Source: Acidobacteriaceae bacterium (GTDB lineage: Bacteria; Acidobacteriota; Terriglobia; Terriglobales; Acidobacteriaceae). From it: 7,391 nucleotides of DNA. Positions 1 through 6,569 of this stretch are shown here, in pieces; position 1 is the stretch's first letter; each line of letters starts with the position of its first letter. The stretch is taken from assembly GCA_030049955.1 (NCBI GenBank), contig JASIJX010000601.1, positions 1-7,391 of the forward strand. Direction: 5' to 3'. Both the position numbers and the translations under genes were made by a program. The notes under the pieces are model-generated. The model searched no databases and was not told the DNA's origin. It was given only the letters and a program-made list of their open reading frames with translations.

Positions 1-1049
1 GCGAAACTCGCTTCCGCGCCCTCGTCGACGCCACCTCTGACGTCATTTATCAAATGAACCCTGATTGGACCGTGATGCGTCATCTGGAGGGCCGGCAGTT
101 CATTGCCGACACGCCATCGCCTGATCAAACCTGGCTGGATCGCTACATTCCTCCTGATGAACAGAACGTTGTCATGGCGGCCATTCAACACGCCATCCGC
201 ACCAAAGGCATCTTCGAGTTGGAGCACAAAGTGCTGCGCGCCGACGGCGCTGTCGGCTGGACGTTCTCGCGCGCCGTTCCATTGATGGATAAAAACGGAA
301 ACATTGTAGAGTGGTTTGGCGCAGCCACTGACATCACCACGCGCAAAGCTGCCGAAGCAGCGCTCTTGCGCAGCGAACGACTCGCTTCGCTCGGCCGTAT
401 GGCCGCCACCATCTCTCATGAGATCAATAATCCCCTCGAGGCGCTGACAAACCTGCTCTATCTCGCCACGCAAACCGCAGGTCTTCCCAAGACGGCTCGC
501 GAGCACCTCGAAGAGGCCGACGCCGAGTTGCGCCGGGTAGCCCATATCACGCGCCAGGCTCTCGGCTTTTACCGCGAGTCCACCGCGCCCGAGCAGGTCA
601 GCCTCAATGCGCTGCTCAACTCTGCGATCGATCTGTTGAAACGCAAAATCGCCTTCAAGCACGGCACAATTGAACGGCAGTACCAGGTCAGTCCGGAAAT
701 TACCGCCATTGGCGGAGAATTGCGCCAGGTTTTTTCCAACCTGCTGATCAACAGCGTCGATGCAATTGATCAGAAAGGAACCATCAAGGTACGAATCTCG
801 CACTGCTCAAACCGCGCCGGCCGGCGCGCAGTGCGGGTCACCATCGCCGATAACGGCTGCGGCATCGCTCGGGAATCGCGCGAACGCATCTTCGAACCCC
901 TTTTCACCACCAAAGGCAATGTCGGAACCGGCCTCGGCCTCTGGGTAGCCCGGCAGATCATTGAAAAGCACGGTGGGAAAATTCAAATGCGGTCCTGCCA
1001 GCGTGGACCTCGCCGGGGATCCACGTTTAGCGTCTTGCTGCCTGCTTAG
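1..1049 (+). CDS. PAS-domain sensor histidine kinase, 5'-truncated by window edge
   Basis: This is the C-terminal part of a sensor kinase that autophosphorylates on histidine and passes the phosphate to a response regulator. The reading frame is open from base 3, so the true start lies upstream; ATG at 54 falls inside the PAS domain and is not the start. Numbering from that ATG, a PAS/PAC module runs to about residue 100 and ends in the usual D-I-T-T-R-K linker. HisKA follows at about 108-172, with the H-box SHEINNPL (phospho-accepting His122, codon 417-419). The HATPase domain has an N-box [10 protein letters not shown] (229-238), G1 box ADNGCGI (265-271), F-box IFEPLFTTK (279-287) and G2 box GTGLGL (291-296). 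All catalytic boxes are intact, and it resembles NtrB/FixL-type kinases. There is no C-terminal receiver domain, no membrane segment in the visible part, and no response regulator downstream, so its partner and signal are unknown. Confidence 0.93.
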   Translation, partial: ETRFRALVDATSDVIYQMNPDWTVMRHLEGRQFIADTPSPDQTWLDRYIPPDEQNVVMAAIQHAIRTKGIFELEHKVLRADGAVGWTFSRAVPLMDKNGNIVEWFGAATDITTRKAAEAALLRSERLASLGRMAATISHEINNPLEALTNLLYLATQTAGLPKTAREHLEEADAELRRVAHITRQALGFYRESTAPEQVSLNALLNSAIDLLKRKIAFKHGTIERQYQVSPEITAIGGELRQVFSNLLINSVDAIDQKGTIKVRISHCSNRAGRRAVRVTIADNGCGIARESRERIFEPLFTTKGNVGTGLGLWVARQIIEKHGGKIQMRSCQRGPRRGSTFSVLLPA

Positions 1050-1076
1050 ACCACATCCATCACGTCATGCCTGCAC

Positions 1077-1113
1077 CCCATCCTTTTCACGGCTTCATCG
1101 TGAAAAGGGTGGG
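1077..1113. repeat. Strong inverted repeat / REP-like palindrome between the kinase and hpt
   Basis: The arms 1077-1091 and 1099-1113 pair over 15 positions (14 Watson-Crick plus one T-G at 1081/1109) around a 7-base loop, 1092-1098. The left arm contains CCATCCTTTTCACG and the right arm CGTGAAAAGGGTGG. The right arm is followed by GAAACCACG and not by a T-run, so it is not a classical intrinsic terminator, though it could still act as a transcript-end or mRNA-stability structure. I recall similar CCATCCTTTTC / GAAAAGGGTGG arms between genes in acidobacterial genomes, which would make it an interspersed repeat; that is memory, not something this window proves. Confidence 0.7.
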
Positions 1114-1186
1114 AAACCACGCAGCCAAAAATCAGGCCGATTTTGCACAGATGCCCTGCCCCACTCCAAAGCGCGATACTGAACGC

Positions 1187-1732
1187 ATGTCTTCGATGAC
1201 CACGCAGGGACTTGAAATTCTTTATTCACGGGATCAGATTGCCGACCGCGTTACGGAGATGGGCGCCCAAATCAGCCGCGACCTGAACGGCGAAAAACTG
1301 GTGATGGTGGGCGTGCTCAAAGGCGCCGCGTTCTTCCTCGTTGATCTGTCACGCGCCATCCAGGCCGACGCCACCTTCGACTTTGTCGCCACCACGAGCT
1401 ACGGCGTCGGCCAGCGGTCTTCCGGCGCCGTCAAGCTCATCAAGGACCTCGACCAGCCAATCGAAGGCAAGAACGTGCTGATCGTCGAAGACATCCTCGA
1501 CACCGGCCTCACCCTTGCCTACCTGCGCAAGCTCTTTCTCCAGCAGAAGCCCAAAAGCCTGCGCATCGCCACGCTGCTCGACAAACCCTCCCGCCGCATT
1601 GAAAAAATCGACGCCGATTACGTAGGATTTTCCATTCCCAACCTCTTCGTCATTGGCTACGGCATGGATTACGGCGAGCGCTACCGTAACCTTCCCGATA
1701 TCTGCATCCTTGCGCCCGGGCATCCTGAGTAG
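1187..1732 (+). CDS. hpt: Hypoxanthine phosphoribosyltransferase
   Basis: This cytoplasmic purine-salvage enzyme converts hypoxanthine (and usually guanine) plus PRPP to IMP/GMP. From ATG 1187 the product is 181 residues, typical of bacterial HPRT. The type I PRTase PRPP-binding motif VLIVEDILDTGLTL lies at 97-110, with the acidic pair E101-D102. The flexible-loop region TTSYG is at 69-73, the early loop VLKGAAFF at 43-50, and the base-binding end includes LLDKPSRR (130-137) and VGFSIPNLFVIGYGMDYGERYRNLP (146-170). The frame stays open back to ATG 1067, but that longer start would translate the palindrome at 1077-1113 into an unconserved 40-residue leader, so 1187 is preferred (ATG 1196 is also possible). 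No Shine-Dalgarno sequence is evident. A GATACT box at 1175-1180 ends six bases before the ATG, which hints at leaderless expression. Confidence 0.95.
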   Translation: MSSMTTQGLEILYSRDQIADRVTEMGAQISRDLNGEKLVMVGVLKGAAFFLVDLSRAIQADATFDFVATTSYGVGQRSSGAVKLIKDLDQPIEGKNVLIVEDILDTGLTLAYLRKLFLQQKPKSLRIATLLDKPSRRIEKIDADYVGFSIPNLFVIGYGMDYGERYRNLPDICILAPGHPE

Positions 1733-1810
1733 CCATTCCCAAATCGAGATACCACCGCAAAGCGGGCTCGAAATTCATACAACCGACAACCCGGTTTTGA
1801 GTCTAATCTC

Positions 1811-1840
1811 TTGGCCGTTGTCGAGCGCAGGTTCTATACT
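1811..1840 (+). promoter_or_regulatory. Putative sigma-70 promoter for deoC
   Basis: TATACT at 1835-1840 matches the -10 consensus at 5 of 6 positions. TTGGCC at 1811-1816, with an 18-base spacer, matches the -35 consensus at 4 of 6. Transcription would begin near 1847, a short distance before the GTG (1864) and TTG (1897) start candidates of deoC. The 131-base gap after hpt agrees with a separate promoter. It was found by eye only. Confidence 0.45.
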
Positions 1841-1863
1841 CGACACCCGGAGACCGGTGGGGC

Positions 1864-2652
1864 GTGTCTTCCCAAACGGCAAGGAGCAAAGGAATTTTGA
1901 GAGCCATTTCTCCAGTTCAGGAAACAGACCTCGAATTTGATCACGGCACGTTCGATTCTGCCGCATTTGCAAAGGCCGCATTGGCCCATTGGCAATCTCT
2001 CGCACGCGTTATTGACCATACGCTGCTCAAGCCCGACGCAACCCGCGAACAGATCGAGATTCTCTGCGATGAAGCCGCACGCTATCGCTTTGCCTGCGTC
2101 ATCGTGAACCCTGTTTGGACGGCAGCGGCCGTCAGCGCGCTTGCCGGCACCGGCATTCCCGTGGGCGTCGTCATCGGCTTCCCGCTCGGCGCTTCGCTGG
2201 TCTCCACGCTCCGGCAGGAGGCTGCGTCCCTCATCCGGCTCGGCGCGCGCGAACTCGACATGGTCATTCCCATCGGCATGCTCAAAAGCGGCAACCATCA
2301 GGCCGTGCAGCGCACGCTCCACGCCGTCGTTAATGTTGCCCATCACCAGGGCACCACATTGAAAGCCATCCTTGAAACCGCGCTGCTCAACACTGAAGAA
2401 CAATTGCGCGCCGCAGAAGTCGCCATCCAGGCCGGCGCGGATTTCATCCAAACCTCAACCGGTTTTTCCGCCGGCGGCGCAACCGCCGCTGACGTTGCTC
2501 TGATGCGCGGCGTCGCAGGCGGCCGCTGCGGCGTCAAAGCCCTGGGCGGCGTGCGCCGGCTCGCCACCGTCCGCGCCATGCTTGAAGCGGGCGCCAACCG
2601 CATCGGCGCATCGGCCTCGGTTGCCATCGTACGCGAGCTCGGCGCAGAGTAA
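1864..2652 (+). CDS. deoC: Deoxyribose-phosphate aldolase (DeoC) homologue lacking the Schiff-base lysine
   Basis: The DeoC family reversibly cleaves 2-deoxyribose-5-phosphate to glyceraldehyde-3-phosphate and acetaldehyde in nucleoside catabolism. From GTG 1864 the product is 262 residues, with a roughly 45-residue N-terminal extension before the family signature IDHTLLKPDAT (50-60). Conserved landmarks follow: CVIVNPVW (78-85), GFPLGA (105-110), ARELDMVI (128-135, Asp132), LKAILETALL (166-175) and GVKALGGVR (223-231, Lys225). The segment that should read DF[IV]KTSTGF reads DFIQTSTGF: codon 2449-2451 is CAA, so Gln196 replaces the lysine that forms the Schiff base (E. coli Lys167). The phosphate-binding GASS/GTSS stretch reads GASAS (248-252). 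Fold assignment is secure; classical aldolase activity is doubtful. The start is uncertain: TTG 1897 (251 residues) has a good AAGGAG ribosome-binding site at 1881-1886. It follows hpt by 131 bases. Confidence 0.9.
   Translation: MSSQTARSKGILRAISPVQETDLEFDHGTFDSAAFAKAALAHWQSLARVIDHTLLKPDATREQIEILCDEAARYRFACVIVNPVWTAAAVSALAGTGIPVGVVIGFPLGASLVSTLRQEAASLIRLGARELDMVIPIGMLKSGNHQAVQRTLHAVVNVAHHQGTTLKAILETALLNTEEQLRAAEVAIQAGADFIQTSTGFSAGGATAADVALMRGVAGGRCGVKALGGVRRLATVRAMLEAGANRIGASASVAIVRELGAE
1881..1886 (+). promoter_or_regulatory. Ribosome-binding site favouring the TTG 1897 start of deoC
   Basis: AAGGAG lies 10 bases before an in-frame TTG at 1897. It sits inside the reading frame if translation begins at GTG 1864, whose own upstream GGAG (1849-1852) is 11 bases away. 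The stronger motif argues for the shorter 251-residue DeoC, but codon preference (GTG over TTG) argues the other way. Confidence 0.45.
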
Positions 2653-2669
2653 GCTCTTTGTAGCCCAGC

Positions 2670-2726
2670 CAAAGCACCCGCTTAGCTGCTACCTCGCTGC
2701 GTGCGCGCAGCGCATGCTTTGTTTTT
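2670..2726 (+). terminator. Terminator-like structure after deoC
   Basis: The outer arms CAAAGCA (2670-2676) and TGCTTTG (2715-2721) are perfectly complementary and are followed at once by TTTTT (2722-2726). Inside lies a GC-rich hairpin: CGCTGCG (2695-2701) and CGCAGCG (2706-2712) around a TGCG loop. A stem followed directly by a T-run, starting 18 bases after the deoC stop, fits an intrinsic terminator, but the large asymmetric bulge (2677-2694) makes it atypical. It could also be the left edge of the palindromic element that follows. Confidence 0.4.
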
Positions 2727-2731
2727 GAAGG

Positions 2732-2816
2732 GTACGGGCTGAAACCCGTACATCAAACATCCTCCAAAACGAGGGGGCTTTAGCCCCAGAAGGAGTGCGC
2801 GTTTAAACGGACGCAC
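2732..2816. repeat. Composite intergenic element with three palindromes
   Basis: This noncoding element in the 275-base gap between deoC and the phosphatase gene holds three closely spaced dyads. Palindrome A is GTACGGG (2732-2738), loop CTGAAA, CCCGTAC (2745-2751). Palindrome B is GGGGCT (2774-2779), TT, AGCCCC (2782-2787). Palindrome C is GTGCG (2795-2799) with CGCAC (2812-2816), enclosing the perfect 10-base palindrome CGTTTAAACG (2800-2809). A 75-codon open frame on the minus strand (2682-2909) crosses it but looks repeat-derived. The pairing of a GGGCTxxAxCCC-type dyad with GGGGCTTTAGCCCC is one I recall from repeated acidobacterial intergenic sequences. The remainder of the gap, 2817-2927, shows no clear feature except the promoter-like box at 2893. 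Confidence 0.6.
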
Positions 2817-2892
2817 CACTTTTCTTGATACCCCTTCGCCGCTCCACCCCAAAACCACTCCGCTCGCCGCCGCACGCAAACGCCGATTCCCG

Positions 2893-2898
2893 TAAACT
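2893..2898 (+). promoter_or_regulatory. Possible -10 box upstream of the GAF/SpoIIE phosphatase gene
   Basis: TAAACT (4 of 6 to TATAAT) lies 29 bases before the ATG at 2928 and is followed by GGAA. A near-identical TAAACT-TGAA lies 31 bases before the aroA start. No convincing -35 box was found and no Shine-Dalgarno sequence is near the ATG. The call rests mainly on the shared sequence and spacing. Confidence 0.25.
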
Positions 2899-2927
2899 GG
2901 AAGCATCAAATTCTGTTCTGTATTTTT

Positions 2928-4754
2928 ATGGCATCAAAAAACCCATCGACGCCATTGGAGATACCGCTGCTGACCGAATTCGAAGGTGATTACCGCCCGG
3001 CCAGCCCATCCGAACCTCCAGATGCCGCCAATGCCCTCATCGAGCCGGCGGACCTCGCCCTGCTGATGCGGATGACCGATGCGCTGAATACAACGCTCGA
3101 CCTACAGACTCTCTTGAACCGGACGGCCGAGCTGGTGCGCGCCGTCATTCCCTATCGCATCTTCGCCATTCTGCTCCTCAACGACCGCACAAATGACCTG
3201 CGCATGCGCTTCCAGATCGGCCATATGCCTGAAGTCGCGCGCGCGCGCTTTCCAATGGGCAAGGGCATCGTGGGCCAGGTGGCGCAGACGCGGCAGCCGC
3301 TGCTGCTCAATGACGTTTCCGCCGAGCCCAACTACATCCCGGCCAACCCCGACGTGCGCTCTGAGCTGACCGTTCCGCTCATCGCCAAAAACCGCCTCAT
3401 CGGCGTGCTCGATCTCGAGAGCGAGCAGACCGGCTTCTTTCGCCCCGACCACCTCCATCTGCTCACCATGGTCGCCTCGCGCATCGCCCAGGCAATCGAA
3501 AACGCGCGCCTCTACGCCCGTGTTTCCCGCCAGGCGCAGCAGCTTGAAGTGTTGAACGAAATCGCCACCGAGCTGGCCTCGATCCTTGAGCTCAAGCCGC
3601 TGCTCGAGCGCGTCGGCCAGCTTCTGCGCCGCCTCATCGACTATCAGATGTTCTCCATCATGCTGCTCGACGAGAAAGGCGAAACACTGGTCACCCGCTA
3701 TGCCTGGCGCTTCGGCTACGCACACGCGCCCATGCGGCGCATCCCCGTCAACAACGGTCTCGTCGGCGCGGCAGTGCGCGAGTGGCGCACCCTCAACGTG
3801 CCCGACGTCCTCAAGGACTCGCGCTACCTGCCCATGAACCAGGAAACGCGCTCCGAACTGATCGTTCCGCTCTTCTACAAGAGCCGTGTCATCGGCGTCC
3901 TTGACCTCGAACACACCCGCGCCGGCTTCTTCAATGAAGAACACGAGCGCATGCTCACCACGCTGGCGGCGCAGATTGCCATCGCCATCGAGAACGCGCG
4001 CCTCTATCAGGCGGTGCGCAACCAGGAACGCCAGCTCGAAAAAGACATGACCATGGCCCGCGAGGTGCAGTTGCGCCTCTTGCCGCCCGCTCCGCCCGTG
4101 CACGAGCACGCAGAGTTGGCGGTGCGCTTTCTGCCCGCGCGCACCATCGGCGGCGACCTATACGATTTCCTCGACTACGGCCCCGGCCGCACCGCCATCA
4201 TGCTGGGCGACGTAAGCGGCAAGGCCGCGCCGGCTGCGCTTTTCGCCGCGCTGGTCAGCGGCATTATGCGCTCGGCCGCACAGCAGCAGCCTGGACCAGC
4301 GGAAATGCTCACGCTGCTCAACGACGCCTTGCAGGAGCGCAAGCTCGACTCCCAGTACGTCGTCATGCTCTATGCCGTCTGGAATGACGAGAACCGCACG
4401 CTCCAGGTTGCCAACTCCGGCGCCGCACAGCCCGTCATCTGCCGTGCCGGCGATTTGCTGCCCGTGCGCGCCGAAGGATTCCCGCTGGGCATGTTTCCTG
4501 AAGTCGCCTACGAGGAGTTCAACCTCGCCACGCAGCCCGGCGACGTGGTCGTCTTTATCTCCGACGGCATTCTCGACGCTGAAAACGCCAAGGGCGAAAT
4601 GTACGGTCAGGAGCGTCTCTCTGCCTTGCTCGGCGCTCATCGCACCCACGCCGCACCCGAAATCGCCGACGCCATCCTTGCCGACGTCACCCGTTTTCAG
4701 GACGGCAAGGACCGCTTCGACGACGAAACCATCATCGTCCTCAGAGTCCGCTGA
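2928..4754 (+). CDS. Tandem-GAF PP2C-type (SpoIIE/RsbU-like) serine phosphatase
   Basis: This is a predicted cytoplasmic signalling phosphatase of 608 residues. Family members dephosphorylate anti-sigma-factor antagonists in partner-switching pathways; the substrate here is unknown. An unstructured N-terminus (1-40) precedes GAF1 (about 45-190) and GAF2 (about 207-355). The two GAF domains share near-identical stretches: SELTVPLIAKNRLIGVLDLE at 145-164 against SELIVPLFYKSRVIGVLDLE at 309-328, and IENARLY ends both. A helical linker (about 356-385) joins the SpoIIE domain (about 386-608). Its metal-binding acidic residues are visible: D410 in GGDLYD, D428 in LGDVSGK, D546 in ISDGI, and D598/D599 in DRFDDETI. 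The frequent NAGH motif reads NSGA (496-499). There is no membrane segment, kinase domain or STAS/anti-sigma partner beside it. ATG 2928 is the only sensible start, though no ribosome-binding site is evident. It converges with the cellulase gene, 88 bases away. Confidence 0.93.
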   Translation: MASKNPSTPLEIPLLTEFEGDYRPASPSEPPDAANALIEPADLALLMRMTDALNTTLDLQTLLNRTAELVRAVIPYRIFAILLLNDRTNDLRMRFQIGHMPEVARARFPMGKGIVGQVAQTRQPLLLNDVSAEPNYIPANPDVRSELTVPLIAKNRLIGVLDLESEQTGFFRPDHLHLLTMVASRIAQAIENARLYARVSRQAQQLEVLNEIATELASILELKPLLERVGQLLRRLIDYQMFSIMLLDEKGETLVTRYAWRFGYAHAPMRRIPVNNGLVGAAVREWRTLNVPDVLKDSRYLPMNQETRSELIVPLFYKSRVIGVLDLEHTRAGFFNEEHERMLTTLAAQIAIAIENARLYQAVRNQERQLEKDMTMAREVQLRLLPPAPPVHEHAELAVRFLPARTIGGDLYDFLDYGPGRTAIMLGDVSGKAAPAALFAALVSGIMRSAAQQQPGPAEMLTLLNDALQERKLDSQYVVMLYAVWNDENRTLQVANSGAAQPVICRAGDLLPVRAEGFPLGMFPEVAYEEFNLATQPGDVVVFISDGILDAENAKGEMYGQERLSALLGAHRTHAAPEIADAILADVTRFQDGKDRFDDETIIVLRVR

Positions 4755-4774
4755 AGACTGACCTGTTACCGCAG

Positions 4775-4787
4775 GCTGAGCCTCAGC
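4775..4787. repeat. Short palindrome in the convergent gap
   Basis: GCTGAG (4775-4780) and CTCAGC (4782-4787) are complementary around one central C. This is the only notable dyad in the 88-base gap (4755-4842) between two convergent genes. Without a T-run on either side it is a poor intrinsic terminator. The same gap also holds the 11-mer GCCAACCCGCT twice (4799-4809 and 4828-4838). Confidence 0.35.
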
Positions 4788-4842
4788 ACCGCCAACCTGC
4801 CAACCCGCTACGAACGCGTCAGCTTACGCCAACCCGCTGCCG

Positions 4843-6561
4843 CTACTGAATTGTCAGCCCGATCTGTGCAGACACCGGTTGCATTCCCGCCGCGCTCGCC
4901 GTCACCGTCACTGTATATGCGCCTGCGCTCGTCGCCATCGTCGATGCGGCGCTCACACTGCCACCCGAGCCGCAAGCAGCAACCGCAAACGACCCGGCCA
5001 GCAGCACGAGCACCATCAAAATGCCGCTGCGTCTGCGTCCCGCAAACACCAGCACCATTCCGGCCATCGCTAGCCCCGCAATCCTGCCGGCTCCGCCCCG
5101 CCGCGTCGGCCCGGCCGGCGAATTCCCCGCCACAGCTCCCGTCGTCGTAATCGAAACTGACGCAACCACCGGCGCACTGCCCGAAACCGTCACCGAAGTC
5201 TGCGAAGCCGGCACACTGCACTGCGGCGGAGCCACAGCGCCCGTCGGCCCGCTCACTGAGCAGCTCAGACTCACCGTACCCGAGAACCCTCCCACCGGCA
5301 CAAGAGTCACCGTTGCGCTCCCAACGGCTCCCGGCACAAGAGTCACCGGACCGGCATTCGAAACCAGATTGATCGCCGCGCCTGTCGTCATCATGCTCTG
5401 CAACCGCGCCGTCAGCGAAGCCAGCGCGCTGCCGTTCCACGACGTGTTCAGCACGCCATACCCCTCCACTGTGCCAAACCCTCCGCCGTTTCCCGACTCC
5501 GTCGTTCCATTGATCGCCCAATACGACCAGTCCAGCCCGTTCGTCTCCACATAGCTGGTCATGGCGTTAAACCAGTTGCCCAGGTCGCTCTCGTTGGAGC
5601 TGTTCACGCAGGTATTCGCGCTGTTGCACGTGCCGAACTCGCCGATCCAAAGCGGCTGCGGGTTTGCGCCCGTCACCAGATAACCCCACTTCGGCGTGAT
5701 GGTGCTCACATAACTCGCATAACTCGAGAACCCCGAGTACCAGAACCCGTAATCGTGCGCTTCGTAGACGAGGTGATTCGCCACATTCAGCTGAACCGGC
5801 AAACTGGCCACGCCCGACAGATCGCCCGCGTAGTTGACGCCTTCCACAAAAATCAGCAGATTTGGATTCACGCCAAGCACGGCATTGCCGCCAAGCTCAG
5901 CCGCCGCATGCCAGTCCGTGCTCGCGGGCCCGCCCCACGTGGCCGGGCTGCGCGGCTCGTTGCGCAGGTCCGCGCCAATCACCCACGGATTCGAAGCATA
6001 CCGCTGCGCCATCGTCTGCCAGTCGGCAACCCAGCTGGTCTGCGGATACTGCGCGTTGTACCACAGCTCGTTATTGTCCGTCGTGCTGCAGCACCAGCCG
6101 GCGTTGCTCATGTGGTTATCGAGAATCACCATGATGCCCGCGTTCGTGAGCGCGTTCACCACGGTGTCGAAAATCGTCAACGCATTCTCGCCTTCCAGGC
6201 TCGGGTTCGCCGTCAGTGCGTAGCTGCCCACCACCGGATTCGTTTCCACCATCTGATTCGACCAAAGCAGCCGCACGGCATTGAATCCCATCCCCTTGAT
6301 CGTCGCCACAATGGAGTTGAGCGGCTGCGCTTCAAGACCCTCCACGACAAAGTCCGTAGACTCGGCCCCGTACCAGTTGAACGCGTTCAGCCGCACGCGC
6401 GCGCCGTTCGCATCCACAATCAATTGCCCCTGCGTGTGCAGCGGGAAAGCCGGCGCGGCCAATGCCGCGCGCGGAGCAGCGAGCAAGAGGAATACTGCGG
6501 CGATAGCAAGAAAAAGGACGCGAGAAGCGCCAAACATTGGCCGCGAAAAGGGTCGAGGCAT
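4843..6561 (-). CDS. Secreted GH5 (subfamily 1-like) endo-beta-1,4-glucanase with membrane/lipobox tail
   Basis: This is a predicted exported cellulase of 572 residues cleaving internal beta-1,4-glucosidic bonds. The signal peptide has a basic n-region, a hydrophobic core (about 15-30) and an AxA site near residue 36. The catalytic domain (about 38-392) closely resembles the Acidothermus E1 cellulase and keeps all eight GH5 landmark residues: R97, H150, N201, acid/base E202 (DLRNEP), H269 and Y271 (EAHDYG), nucleophile E308 (WIGEFGT) and W348. A bacterial Ig-like beta domain starts at about 398 and is interrupted: hydrophobic segment 493-508, GRRR (508-511), hydrophobic segment 513-529, then VAAC at 527-530 and GSGG, before a last beta-rich stretch (540-572). 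This tail suggests envelope anchoring. There is no carbohydrate-binding module of a type I recognise. The start follows a TATAAT box by eight bases; ATG at 6537 (Met9) is an alternative. Confidence 0.92.
   Translation of the reverse strand: MPRPFSRPMFGASRVLFLAIAAVFLLLAAPRAALAAPAFPLHTQGQLIVDANGARVRLNAFNWYGAESTDFVVEGLEAQPLNSIVATIKGMGFNAVRLLWSNQMVETNPVVGSYALTANPSLEGENALTIFDTVVNALTNAGIMVILDNHMSNAGWCCSTTDNNELWYNAQYPQTSWVADWQTMAQRYASNPWVIGADLRNEPRSPATWGGPASTDWHAAAELGGNAVLGVNPNLLIFVEGVNYAGDLSGVASLPVQLNVANHLVYEAHDYGFWYSGFSSYASYVSTITPKWGYLVTGANPQPLWIGEFGTCNSANTCVNSSNESDLGNWFNAMTSYVETNGLDWSYWAINGTTESGNGGGFGTVEGYGVLNTSWNGSALASLTARLQSMMTTGAAINLVSNAGPVTLVPGAVGSATVTLVPVGGFSGTVSLSCSVSGPTGAVAPPQCSVPASQTSVTVSGSAPVVASVSITTTGAVAGNSPAGPTRRGGAGRIAGLAMAGMVLVFAGRRRSGILMVLVLLAGSFAVAACGSGGSVSAASTMATSAGAYTVTVTASAAGMQPVSAQIGLTIQ
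5295..5348. repeat. 36-base direct repeat within the Ig-like domain of the cellulase gene
   Basis: CCGGCACAAGAGTCACCG occurs at 5295-5312 and again, identical over 18 bases, at 5331-5348. The 36-base offset equals 12 codons. On the minus strand both copies encode VTLVP (residues 406-410 and 418-422). Codon-level identity suggests a recent small in-frame duplication or slippage event. Confidence 0.65.
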
Positions 6562-6569
6562 AAACCCTG

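Noticed and set aside
1067..1186. A 40-residue N-terminal extension of hpt starting at ATG 1067
   Set aside because: It would translate through the 1077-1113 palindrome and has no HPRT homology; ATG 1187 gives the normal family length.
1834..2451. A 205-codon minus-strand open frame across deoC
   Set aside because: It is antisense to the conserved DeoC frame, with low-complexity composition and no family features.
1187..2652. A dedicated nucleoside-salvage operon of hpt and deoC
   Set aside because: The genes are 131 bases apart, deoC has promoter-like sequence of its own, and the DeoC active site is altered; linkage may be incidental.
2695..2816. CRISPR array or riboswitch in the 2653-2927 gap
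   Set aside because: The palindromes differ from each other, there are no regularly spaced identical repeats, and no riboswitch consensus that I recognise is present.
2682..2909. A 75-codon minus-strand open frame in the intergenic region, a possible small protein
   Set aside because: Its sequence is dictated by the three palindromes at 2732-2816, and no ribosome-binding site or family supports it; treated as a repeat artefact.
3102..4109. A 335-codon open frame on the minus strand inside the phosphatase gene
   Set aside because: It lies wholly antisense to a gene with clear GAF and SpoIIE motifs, shows no recognisable domain, and is explained by GC-rich codon bias opening the opposite strand.
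4755..4842. A bidirectional intrinsic terminator between the convergent genes
   Set aside because: Only a short dyad at 4775-4787 is present and no T-run flanks it on either strand.
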